Shown here one piece after another: positions 15,376-21,872 of a DNA stretch of 26,476 bases. Position numbers and translations under genes: made by a program. The notes under the pieces are model-generated. The model searched no databases. It worked only from the letters and a program-made list of their open reading frames with translations, and was not told the DNA's origin. How positions within the stretch are numbered: position 1 is the first letter of the stretch; each line of letters starts with the position of its first letter. The stretch comes from CAYZEZ01 sp964477295 (GTDB lineage: Bacteria > Bacteroidota > Bacteroidia > Bacteroidales > SM23-62): contig CAYZEZ010000024.1 in assembly GCA_964477295.1 (NCBI GenBank), positions 1 to 26,476 on the forward strand. Direction: 5' to 3'.

Positions 15376-15993
15376 TCAAAAGGATAGTCCCAAACTAAGG
15401 ATCACCTGATTTGTCCTGCGGTCGAATGGAACGCTTTCACCCCCTATTTCCATCGAATCGCCAAGTTTGCTTATGTTTCCCTCATACCTTAAATCGATAG
15501 TAAAACTTAAAAGATCAATTCCTGCTCCGACCTGGTATCCCACACTGGCCTTTCTTATTTCCGGAATATAACCTGTCAGGTCCTGCAACTCAGTCCTGTT
15601 GGTCAGGTTAAAACTGACGCACGGACCAGCTCCCAGCCGGACCGGGCCAAGTTTTGCCCCTACCAGGGCCGGGATATCCAAACGGCTTATTTGGATCTGT
15701 GCAGGATCAAGCTGTGTCTGACTGGCAATGTTATAAACCTGTGTTTCACCTCTAAGGATGGTATAGATCATTTCAGGTTGTATAAAAATTCCAAATAGTT
15801 CTGCCCTAACAAATAATCCTATATGGTAACCGGTTTTCCTTCCATCAAACGTAATTAATCTGTAATCTGCTGTCTCCAGGTCATCCGCATTGAATTTGCT
15901 GAAATTCAATCCTCCTTTGAAACCAACAATAACCTGTGAATAGCTAAATACTGTCAAGGATAATAATATTCCCAATATCAATATCTTTTTCAT
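15376..15993 (-). CDS. Outer-membrane beta-barrel protein, PorT-like
   Basis: 205 residues with a signal peptide (MKKILILGILLSLTVFSYSQ, cleavage near 19-20). Alternating hydrophobic/polar strands follow: VGFKGGLNFSKF, KTGYHIGLFVRAELFGIFIQPEMIY, VRLGAGPCVSFNL, SVGYQVGAGIDLLSFTIDLRYEGNIS. The chain ends with a terminal strand closing in Phe (VILSLGLSF), the usual barrel-insertion signature. It fits the 8-strand outer-membrane family PF13568, typical of Bacteroidota. It is the first gene of the barrel-EgtD-SRAP run. The ligand or role is unknown. Confidence 0.85.
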   Translation of the reverse strand: MKKILILGILLSLTVFSYSQVIVGFKGGLNFSKFNADDLETADYRLITFDGRKTGYHIGLFVRAELFGIFIQPEMIYTILRGETQVYNIASQTQLDPAQIQISRLDIPALVGAKLGPVRLGAGPCVSFNLTNRTELQDLTGYIPEIRKASVGYQVGAGIDLLSFTIDLRYEGNISKLGDSMEIGGESVPFDRRTNQVILSLGLSF

Positions 15994-16115
15994 GCCGTGT
16001 GAAAAACTTATATTAAAAACCGTGAAGAACTAAAAATCCAAAGCGTTTCCTAACAATTCAGAGATACGGTAAATATAATAAAAATAGCCCTTTGGTAGCG
16101 GCATGGAAAATGAGT

Positions 16116-16373
16116 TTATTTTTTAAATTGTCCGGCCACCATCAGGGCCCCGGCTAATAATCCCGCTAATCGCGCATACAGTTTAATAACAGAAGGGACA
16201 GATGCTGCAATCAAACCTGCACCGGTCAGGTATATGAAGAATATTTTTAAGGGCATCCAGCCGGGCATCAGTGATTCGGCTATCATATCTCCATTCATTA
16301 AATGAAACAGGCCAAAAATGAACACAGGGACAGCAAAAAGATATCTTCCTGCCACTGATAAATTAATTTTCAT
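16116..16373 (-). CDS. Short DoxX-like membrane protein, possibly truncated
   Basis: 85 residues with three hydrophobic helices (about 7-26, 42-58, 62-80). The segment VFIFGLFHLMNGDMIAESLMPGW matches the first part of DoxX-like proteins, which normally have four helices and 110-150 residues. The chain stops after LLAGALMVAGQFKK. Another frame continues hydrophobically for about 25 codons (ending near LFLLYLPYL), so a frameshift truncation is possible. The start codon directly abuts the U-tract of a terminator-like hairpin (16374-16439), so its expression may depend on read-through. Confidence 0.65.
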   Translation of the reverse strand: MKINLSVAGRYLFAVPVFIFGLFHLMNGDMIAESLMPGWMPLKIFFIYLTGAGLIAASVPSVIKLYARLAGLLAGALMVAGQFKK

Positions 16374-16439
16374 AAAAAAAATTGATTAACAATACTTTGC
16401 CAGAGCTATTCATTGCTATCCGGCACAGCTGTTAATCAA
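16374..16439 (-). terminator. Long hairpin with U8 tract just before the DoxX-like start codon
   Basis: On the minus strand a perfect 10-bp pair (16439-16430 with 16391-16382) closes a 38-nt interior that can form an inner GCC/GGC helix. Eight U follow at 16381-16374, and the next base begins the ATG of the DoxX-like gene. It is a plausible terminator for the lipoprotein unit upstream and could also attenuate the gene downstream. Confidence 0.65.
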
Positions 16440-16502
16440 ATTTTAATTAACGTCTCTTTAACGTTGAAGATATATTCCTGTGGATACCAGATGATAGGTG
16501 CT

Positions 16503-17156
16503 TTATTTAACCTCCTCATCAAACAATCCTGCCAGTTCATCCAGTTTATTTTCCACTGATTCAACAATTGGATCAAAATAAACACTTGCCATTTCCGTAC
16601 TGCCATCGGTGAAGTTAAGCTGAAGGTCCGGCTCATCTTCCTGTCCTTCAACAATCACTATATCAGCAATCTTTATATCACTACCATAATCATATAATGC
16701 CAGGCTGATAGCTGCATTAATATCCTCCACAGTGGATTCTTCATCCATTTGCATCAGTTCTTTCATATCGGCTGTCCCGCTGACCTTTATAGGTCCGTAA
16801 TGGACATATCCCGAGATACTTGATGGAACAAGCTCTTCATCGCCCCATTCATCCTCTTCCATTGTGTACTCCATAGCAAGATCTGTTGAGATAATCTTCG
16901 TGCCATCGAGTTTTACCCAGCCGCCTGCCATCATTTTTGATCCATTGTTATCAAAGGTAACCTGGAGTTCAAGGGGTTTGAAAAGCAGGTATACATCGAG
17001 ACTTTCCGGATCACCATATTCATCCCAATCAGCCGTTGCATCAATGGTAACATAGGTTTCGCTGCCAATCTTCAAGTCGGCCCGGATGCTGCTAGGCATA
17101 TAAATAGTATCTGTAATCAATTCTCCCCAGTAATCATAATACGAATCGAGCATCAT
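16503..17156 (-). CDS. C-terminal part of an interrupted Bacteroidota lipoprotein
   Basis: 217 codons beginning MMLDSYYDYWGELITDTIYM, with no signal peptide, although the composition (Asp/Glu-rich beta strands such as SLDVYLLFKPLELQVTFDNN and SISGYVHYGPIKVSGTADM) is that of an exported beta protein. It lies in the same frame as the lipoprotein N-terminus ending at 17169. Only four codons plus the stop separate the two ORFs, and they read N-stop-Y-stop-E-T-M-M. From recollection of similar Bacteroidota lipoproteins of about 370 residues, the two pieces are one protein. The intervening TAG and TAA are each one C-to-T change from Gln codons. It may be a recent pseudogene, an assembly error, or read-through. 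Confidence 0.7.
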   Translation of the reverse strand: MMLDSYYDYWGELITDTIYMPSSIRADLKIGSETYVTIDATADWDEYGDPESLDVYLLFKPLELQVTFDNNGSKMMAGGWVKLDGTKIISTDLAMEYTMEEDEWGDEELVPSSISGYVHYGPIKVSGTADMKELMQMDEESTVEDINAAISLALYDYGSDIKIADIVIVEGQEDEPDLQLNFTDGSTEMASVYFDPIVESVENKLDELAGLFDEEVK

Positions 17157-17168
17157 GGTTTCTTAATA

Positions 17169-17636
17169 CTAATTGATTGTAAATACTGCGTTGTCGGAAT
17201 ATCCTTCAATCGGAAATATGATCACAATTTTATCAGATGGATTTCCTGCATCCACCGACCACCTTTCTACTGATGGATTCCATGTATAAGTACCGGTCAG
17301 ATCGTCGAAACTGAATCCACCATCACTAATGCCAGGCACTCCAAACCGTTTCACCAGATCGGATGGCTGAAATGACATATCAGGAAGGGTACTTTTCTTT
17401 AATCCAAGTTCAAAATCCAGTCCCAGCGGATCATCCATATTAAAAAAATCAATCATGGCACCCATTGCATCCATTCCTTCCGATTCAAATATCTGGTCGA
17501 GATCGGAGTTAACCGTGGAAGAAAGGCCCTTCAATGTCTCCTTGCTTTCCGCAACAGTAGGTCCCTCATCCTTCTTACATGAATATACAAAGACGAAAAG
17601 GGCTATAATTACCGGTGTTATAATTTTCATTCTCAT
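17169..17636 (-). CDS. N-terminal part of an interrupted Bacteroidota lipoprotein
   Basis: 155 codons. The lipoprotein signal ends at C20 (VFVYSCKKDEG), so the product is acylated and envelope-anchored. The body includes ETLKGLSSTVNSDLDQIF, an F-D-D-L-T-G-T-Y-T-W-N strand and DKIVIIFPIEGYSDNAVFTIN, then TAG. The abrupt end in a beta strand and the same-frame continuation at 17156 indicate that the full gene spanned 16503-17636. It has its own promoter-like element (17661-17692) immediately after the terminator of the sigma/DUF4252 operon. The function is unknown. Confidence 0.75.
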   Translation of the reverse strand: MRMKIITPVIIALFVFVYSCKKDEGPTVAESKETLKGLSSTVNSDLDQIFESEGMDAMGAMIDFFNMDDPLGLDFELGLKKSTLPDMSFQPSDLVKRFGVPGISDGGFSFDDLTGTYTWNPSVERWSVDAGNPSDKIVIIFPIEGYSDNAVFTIN

Positions 17637-17660
17637 ATTAGATGGTTTAAATAATTTGGT

Positions 17661-17692
17661 CGAAATTAAGATACTAAGATCTAAATTACAAA
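17661..17692 (-). promoter_or_regulatory. Promoter of the interrupted lipoprotein gene
   Basis: On the minus strand TTTG (17692-17689), 20 nt, then TAATTTCG (17668-17661), a 7-of-8 match to TAnnTTTG. The box ends 24 nt before the start codon at 17636. Confidence 0.5.
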
Positions 17693-17698
17693 TAAAAA

Positions 17699-17722
17699 CA
17701 GCACTATCGGGTGATAGTACTG
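17699..17722 (-). terminator. Terminator of the sigma/DUF4252 operon
   Basis: The hairpin pairs CAG/CTG and ACTATC/GATAGT, with one mismatch between the two helices and a 4-nt loop. On the minus strand it is followed by UGUUUUUAUUU. It lies about 53 nt after the stop of the last DUF4252 gene. Confidence 0.7.
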
Positions 17723-17775
17723 TATAAATGGATAGATATTCTTAAGGGATTAGTTTTAGTGAATTTCACACAGAT

Positions 17776-18318
17776 TCATTTCCAGGGTTGAAAATCACTG
17801 ATTTCTTCTAAGAATCCCGATTCAGCAAGCCTGGTAAAGTATTCAGGACGAATGTTCCCTTTCAGATTCACAACGGTAAATGAATCTTCTGCACCAATGA
17901 TAATAATAGCTTCCTGGATGGTATTATTATTATCCCTGACTTTTATAATGATATCTTCCTGGCTTCCCCGCATGGCAAAGAAATCATTATACTCATTCCG
18001 GACAGTGAACTGGTAAACCACATCAAACAGTTCATCCTTCCTGGCTTCAAACTGGGGTTCATTTTCAAGTACGATCATTCGAAAAGCAGAAAGATCCTTT
18101 AAAAGGCTGCTGAAATCGGTCAGATCATTATCATCCGCCTGGTCCAGTATAAGGCTGAAAAGTGCTGGTGGTACACTATAGGCTACAATTCCTGATTGCG
18201 ACCTGTAGTAATCAAAAATATCCTTAAAGGAACTGGTTTTATGAATATTGGAGGTGCAGGAAATTATTCCCGAAACCAGAACAGCACAAAGGCTTATTTT
18301 GCAGGCAAGCCGGATCAT
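17776..18318 (-). CDS. DUF4252-like lipoprotein
   Basis: 180 residues with a lipoprotein signal ending at C21 (SGIISCTSN). The body resembles the DUF4252 family seen in the neighbouring genes, with an N-terminal helix region around FKDIFDYYRSQSGIVAYSVPPALFSLI, a central FRMIVLEN strand and the late block QEAIIIIGAEDSFTVVNLKGNI. It is more divergent than its two relatives and lacks their K-D-G-F-T-T-V motif. It begins 3 nt after the stop of the upstream DUF4252 gene, so it is translationally linked. Function unknown. Outer-membrane or periplasmic anchoring is inferred from the lipobox. Confidence 0.78.
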   Translation of the reverse strand: MIRLACKISLCAVLVSGIISCTSNIHKTSSFKDIFDYYRSQSGIVAYSVPPALFSLILDQADDNDLTDFSSLLKDLSAFRMIVLENEPQFEARKDELFDVVYQFTVRNEYNDFFAMRGSQEDIIIKVRDNNNTIQEAIIIIGAEDSFTVVNLKGNIRPEYFTRLAESGFLEEISDFQPWK

Positions 18319-18321
18319 ATC

Positions 18322-18861
18322 TTATTTATCTTCCAGCTCTTCCAGGTTTTCAAAACCATTAATTCCCATACCTTTGGAAAGCTTGGCAATATTCTTCAGA
18401 TCGATTTCACCCTGAATGCTGATCAGTACATTATCTGCGGCGTTTTCTCCGCTAACTATAAGAAGTAATTCAACAATCACTCCCTTCTCCTCCCGTGCCA
18501 GGAAAACCACATCGGAATCCTTTTCCTTTACAACCATGAGTTCGTTGTATTTTTCCCTGGGAAGTTCTTTCATGATCTCATCATAAAAGTTAAGATCCTC
18601 CTGCAGGTAAGATTCGTCCTCAACGGCCAATATTTTTATCGAATTCAGTTTTCCGAGAACCTGAGAGAATTCATCCATTTCCTTGGAATCCATCCCCTCG
18701 GTATTCCTGAACATCTGGAACATGTATTTCGTGATATATACAGTGGTGAATCCATCCTTCCCTGCATATTTGTCAAACAGTTTATCAACCGGGGCATTCT
18801 GAGCCAACAATAACATTGGAAAGATGCATCCGATCAACATGATAATTACTAATTTTTTCAT
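18322..18861 (-). CDS. DUF4252 domain protein, exported
   Basis: 179 residues with a signal peptide ending near LLLAQNA (about 20-21). The start of the mature part, VDKLFDKYAGKDGFTTVYIT, is nearly the same as in the protein at 20115-20648. Later blocks NSIKILAVED, YDEIMKEL, ELMVVKEKDSDVVFLAREE and VELLLIVSGE also align, as in DUF4252. It is separated by 2 nt from the stop of the anti-sigma-like gene. DUF4252 proteins commonly accompany ECF sigma factors in Bacteroidota; the biochemical role is not known to me. Confidence 0.88.
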   Translation of the reverse strand: MKKLVIIMLIGCIFPMLLLAQNAPVDKLFDKYAGKDGFTTVYITKYMFQMFRNTEGMDSKEMDEFSQVLGKLNSIKILAVEDESYLQEDLNFYDEIMKELPREKYNELMVVKEKDSDVVFLAREEKGVIVELLLIVSGENAADNVLISIQGEIDLKNIAKLSKGMGINGFENLEELEDK

Positions 18862-18863
18862 GA

Positions 18864-19445
18864 TTAATTATTTTTCTTGGATATTAATTCCGTTGCTTCA
18901 TTAAATTTCGACAATTTATTAAGATACTGTAAACCAGGTCCGAAAGAAAATACCGGATCTAGTTTTGTCAAACCATAATCAAGTTTTTCCAGGTTTTGTA
19001 AATTCTGCGTTCCCTGATTCAGCTTATCGGAAACCATATAGAGAACTTTTTTGGTTTCGAGGTAAGCCAGCTGGGGATCATCGTATGTATCCTGAAAAGC
19101 CTGCTGTTTATTTAAGATGTTTGTATTCAGTCCGATCCAGAGTCCAATAAGTATGAGTACAGATGCAGCTACCCCGCTAATCCAGTAAAATGATCTTGCA
19201 GAGCTGAAAAAAACTCTTTTCTGCGACTGTTTATCAATCAGGTCTCCCAATTTTTTGTTAAGGTTTTCTGCCAGTTCATTCTTTTTCCTGAGGTAATAAT
19301 AACGAAACATCTCTGCTTCGGGCTTCAATCGCTCCGGAACATGCTGGGTCTGGAAGAACCATTGCAGCTTGCGTTCCTCCTCCAGGCTGGTTTCCCCGTT
19401 ATAATATTTCTCGATTAGTGCTTCTATCTGCCTTAAATCTTCCAT
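18864..19445 (-). CDS. Single-pass membrane protein, probable anti-sigma factor
   Basis: 193 residues. The cytoplasmic N-terminal part (about 1-78) is helical and charged, with IEKYYNGETSLEEERKLQWF, a pattern typical of Bacteroidota anti-sigma/FecR-like N-termini. One membrane helix lies at about 86-105 (FYWISGVAASVLILIGLWIG). The C-terminal 85 residues would be periplasmic and are helical (YLETKKVLYMVSDKLNQG, LQYLNKLSKFNEATELI). No FecR domain follows. Its start overlaps the end of the sigma-factor gene by 13 nt, the usual sign of coupled synthesis. Anti-sigma function is inferred from position and topology. Confidence 0.78.
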   Translation of the reverse strand: MEDLRQIEALIEKYYNGETSLEEERKLQWFFQTQHVPERLKPEAEMFRYYYLRKKNELAENLNKKLGDLIDKQSQKRVFFSSARSFYWISGVAASVLILIGLWIGLNTNILNKQQAFQDTYDDPQLAYLETKKVLYMVSDKLNQGTQNLQNLEKLDYGLTKLDPVFSFGPGLQYLNKLSKFNEATELISKKNN

Positions 19446-19954
19446 GGCTGGTATACTTTAGAGATAGATTCTCTTATTGTTTTTCTTGCTCTTGATACGG
19501 TCACCCTTATTGTATTGACTTCCATTTCAAGCATGTCTGCTATTTCTTCATATTCATATCCTTCGATATCGCGGAGGTGAATGATGGTCTTTTGTTGTTC
19601 AGGCAATAGATCTATCGCATTGTGAACCTGACTGATGGCATCTCTCATCATGGACTGATGTTCCGGATCGGGTGTATCTGCAACCTCTTCACCAAAGCCG
19701 GCCTCAACCGGATTGTCATACAATTGAGGCTTCCTGGCTTTGATTTTGTCAAGGCACAGATTTCTGGTCATTCTGAATGCAAACGCATCTATGTTATCAA
19801 TCTGTTCCAATTTTTCCTTTAATTTCCAGAGTTTTAGAAATATTTCCTGTACGATATCCTCTGCTTCATGTACATCTTTAATAATACTGCTGGCAAACCG
19901 ATGTAATTTCTGGCCCAGGGGTAGTACTTTTATTTTAAATTCATTTGCCTCCAT
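19433..19954 (-). CDS. ECF-type RNA polymerase sigma factor
   Basis: 173 residues from the ATG at 19954 (MEANEFKIKVLPLGQKLHRF). Region 2 is at about 20-85, with HEAEDIVQEIFLKLW and NIDAFAFRMTRNLCLDKIK. Region 4 is at about 110-165, with the helix-turn-helix LPEQQKTIIHLRDIEGYEYEEIADMLEMEVNTIRVTVSRARKTIR. The frame is open upstream to 20083, but an exact housekeeping promoter (19978-20009) lies inside that extension and 24 nt before the chosen ATG, so the extension is not coding. The gene overlaps the anti-sigma-like gene by 13 nt. Confidence 0.93.
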   Translation of the reverse strand: MEANEFKIKVLPLGQKLHRFASSIIKDVHEAEDIVQEIFLKLWKLKEKLEQIDNIDAFAFRMTRNLCLDKIKARKPQLYDNPVEAGFGEEVADTPDPEHQSMMRDAISQVHNAIDLLPEQQKTIIHLRDIEGYEYEEIADMLEMEVNTIRVTVSRARKTIRESISKVYQPWKI

Positions 19955-19977
19955 TGATCCTAAGATAGCCTGAACTC

Positions 19978-20009
19978 CAAAGATATTACTTTTAGGCCCT
20001 GTGATCAAA
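19978..20009 (-). promoter_or_regulatory. Housekeeping promoter of the sigma-factor gene
   Basis: On the minus strand TTTG (20009-20006), 20 nt, then TATCTTTG (19985-19978): exact matches to both boxes. Transcription would begin near 19973, about 19 nt before the ATG at 19954. This settles the start of the sigma gene. Confidence 0.75.
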
Positions 20010-20071
20010 CATTCGTTCCTCGATTCACGATTGTCCGGCACCCTCAAGGCCACAATCACATCCCCCCTCGT

Positions 20072-20099
20072 AAATGCGAACAATTAATACTTCGCATTT
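20072..20099. repeat. 9-bp perfect inverted repeat between the first DUF4252 gene and the sigma gene
   Basis: AAATGCGAA (20072-20080) and TTCGCATTT (20091-20099) are perfect complements separated by 10 nt. There is no U-tract, so a classical terminator is doubtful. It could be an operator or an RNA-stabilising stem at the end of the upstream DUF4252 message. Confidence 0.6.
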
Positions 20100-20114
20100 G
20101 CCGACCCGCGATTT

Positions 20115-20648
20115 TTACTCGTCCTCATCCTCATGGCCACAATCCTTATCAAAATCAAGCAGGTTCAAATGATCCAAACCATCCAGATTGCCTAATTGAG
20201 CCAGTTCTTCAAAAGTGAAGTCACCCTCAATCCATACAAGCACATTATCTTCACCGCCTACGATGACCAGAAGTTCTTCCATCCTGCCATTATTTTCTTT
20301 GGCAACGATCCGTACATCCTGGTCTTTTTCTTTAACAACGACGAGTTCGACGTAGATTGAAAAATCCATATCCGCCTTTAATTCATCATAGAAGTTGATT
20401 CCTTCCATGCCTTCCTCCTCTTCCTGGACAAGGATTTTTACGCCTGTAATGTTTTTCAGTGGCTCCGGGATTTCTTCTTCAGTTGTTTCCATGCGTGAGA
20501 TTAACTTGAACATTTCCGGGTTCACCAACACCGTGGTGAATCCATCTTTACCCTGGTATTTGTTAAAGAGCTTATCAACTGCCTTGTTCTGTGCATTAGC
20601 CAGAACAGGAACCAGGATTAAAACGAAGATTGCAATTACATTTTTCAT
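20115..20648 (-). CDS. DUF4252 domain protein, exported
   Basis: 177 residues from the ATG at 20648 (MKNVIAIFVLILVPVLANAQ, a clear signal peptide). Upstream in-frame codons precede the signal peptide and are rejected. The mature part begins VDKLFNKYQGKDGFTTVLVN, nearly the same as the paralogue at 18322-18861, then has GVKILVQEEEE, ELVVVKEKDQDVRIVAKENN and ELLVIVGGED. The C-terminus is very acidic (CGHEDEDE). It is the first gene of the sigma/DUF4252 cluster, separated from the sigma gene by 160 nt containing an inverted repeat and the sigma promoter. Its own upstream region carries an ECF-like promoter candidate. Confidence 0.88.
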   Translation of the reverse strand: MKNVIAIFVLILVPVLANAQNKAVDKLFNKYQGKDGFTTVLVNPEMFKLISRMETTEEEIPEPLKNITGVKILVQEEEEGMEGINFYDELKADMDFSIYVELVVVKEKDQDVRIVAKENNGRMEELLVIVGGEDNVLVWIEGDFTFEELAQLGNLDGLDHLNLLDFDKDCGHEDEDE

Positions 20649-20683
20649 GATTGTTAATTTAAAATTCGACATCTTTTCAAGTG

Positions 20684-20713
20684 GATGACGATTAACCATT
20701 ACAATCATTACAA
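20684..20713 (-). promoter_or_regulatory. Candidate ECF-type promoter with a 9-bp tandem repeat
   Basis: On the minus strand TTGTAATGA and TTGTAATGG are adjacent (20713-20705 and 20704-20696). TGTAAT of the first copy is followed after 16 nt by CGTC (20690-20687), the spacing of ECF -35/-10 elements. No TTTG/TAnnTTTG pair is present here, unlike at the sigma gene. Recognition by the sigma factor next door is a hypothesis. Confidence 0.35.
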
Positions 20714-20728
20714 AAAATAACCGGGAAT

Positions 20729-21556
20729 TTATTTTGGTTTGAACGGGGAGTCCGGTTCTTTAGCCATTTCGTTATAGGATAGCCGGTCAGCATATCCAGG
20801 GAATATATTATTAAGAAGCAGGAATAGCTTGCCTTTCAGCGTTAGGATCATTTTTCTTTTTCTTTTTACAACTCCTCTCACAATTAGTTTAGCTACCCAT
20901 TCCGGAGAAACCATATTATTTTCTGCTCTGGGCGAAACACCCTGCGGCAATCCTTCCGGACCCAGCGCTGCATTGCGTATATTGGAACGTGTGAACCACG
21001 GAGCAACGATCAATACATGGAGGCCATCATTTATATGCTCTATGCGCAGCGTTTCAAGAAAACCTACTATGGCAAACTTGGAAGCAGAATAGCCTGTGCG
21101 GCCCGGCAATCCTTTATATCCTGCAATGGAAGTTATACCCGCTACTGTGCCCCGGGACTCAAGCAGATGTGGCAACGCATAATATGTGCAATAAACAGTA
21201 CCCCAAAAATTGGTATCTGTCAATTTCTTAAGCACATCCAGTTTCAGGTCTTTAAACAGGGCACGCATAGATATACCGGCATTATTCACCAGGATATCAA
21301 TCCGTCCAAACCGTTCAATGGTAAGGTCGATGATTTTTTTACAATCCTCTTCTCTGGTCACATCGGCATACATGATCAATACCTCCCTGCCCTCCTTTTG
21401 AAATTCTTCTTCCAGCGGCTTGAGGTATTCCGTATCGATCGATGCAGCTACTATTTTAGTTCCGTAAGCAGCAAATTCTTTTACAAGAGATAAACCTATA
21501 CCGGAAGTGCCCCCGGTAACAACAACAACCTTATCTTTTAACTGCGAATACTTCAT
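20729..21556 (-). CDS. Short-chain dehydrogenase/reductase, classical SDR
   Basis: 275 residues, NAD(P)H-dependent oxidoreductase. The Rossmann motif TGGTSGIG is at about 15-22, NNAGIS at about 91-96, the catalytic Ser in GITSIAGYKG at about 142, and Y-x-x-x-K in GYSASKFA at about 155-159. The C-terminal 50 residues contain a basic/hydrophobic segment (RKRKMILTLKGKLFLLLNNIFPG), which could associate with the membrane, as in DHRS7-like enzymes. The substrate is unknown. It ends 80 nt upstream of the first DUF4252 gene in the same direction. Its upstream region has only a weak -7 match (TATATTTA). Confidence 0.9.
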   Translation of the reverse strand: MKYSQLKDKVVVVTGGTSGIGLSLVKEFAAYGTKIVAASIDTEYLKPLEEEFQKEGREVLIMYADVTREEDCKKIIDLTIERFGRIDILVNNAGISMRALFKDLKLDVLKKLTDTNFWGTVYCTYYALPHLLESRGTVAGITSIAGYKGLPGRTGYSASKFAIVGFLETLRIEHINDGLHVLIVAPWFTRSNIRNAALGPEGLPQGVSPRAENNMVSPEWVAKLIVRGVVKRKRKMILTLKGKLFLLLNNIFPGYADRLSYNEMAKEPDSPFKPK

Positions 21557-21714
21557 TGGATCTTGAAATATTTGATTACATCATCTGTTAAATATAATGT
21601 CTTTTCGCTTCGCTGAATTTTTGCAGGTCATTTTTTTTATGATATTAAAAAACTGGTTGATTATTGCCCCGTTTACCGTTATCAACAGGCAATTTATAAT
21701 TTGTTAAGAAAAGT

Positions 21715-21745
21715 TTTGGAAAACAATTATTAGGTATTAAATTTG
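21715..21745 (+). promoter_or_regulatory. Housekeeping promoter of tRNA-Lys
   Basis: TTTG (21715-21718), 19 nt, then TAAATTTG (21738-21745): exact matches to both Bacteroidota boxes. Transcription would begin near 21750, about 16 nt before the mature tRNA. Confidence 0.8.
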
Positions 21746-21765
21746 CACCTCGATTTTAAGAGGTT

Positions 21766-21838
21766 GAATCCGTAGCTCAGTTGGTAGAGCACATCCCTTT
21801 TAAGGATGGGGTCCTGAGTTCGAGACTCAGCGGGTTCA
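21766..21838 (+). tRNA. tRNA-Lys (anticodon TTT)
   Basis: A 73-nt cloverleaf. The acceptor stem GAATCCG/CGGGTTC has one G-U pair, the D arm is GCTC/GAGC with an AGTTGGTA loop, and the anticodon stem CATCC/GGATG holds loop CTTTTAA, giving anticodon TTT. The T arm is CTGAG/CTCAG with loop TTCGAGA. The discriminator is A. The 3' CCA is not encoded. It has its own promoter and a strong terminator 3 nt downstream. Confidence 0.97.
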
Positions 21839-21841
21839 CAT

Positions 21842-21872
21842 AAAGCGCCAGCCTTGTGGTTGGCGCTTTTTT
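21842..21872 (+). terminator. Terminator of tRNA-Lys
   Basis: A 12-bp stem (21842-21853 with 21858-21869, one G-U pair) with a TTGT loop, then a T6 run that overlaps the stop codon of the convergent lipid-kinase gene at 21871. Confidence 0.93.

Noticed and set aside
19955..20083. 43-codon N-terminal extension of the sigma factor
   Set aside because: It contains an exact housekeeping promoter and is not sigma-like; the ATG at 19954 fits the family.
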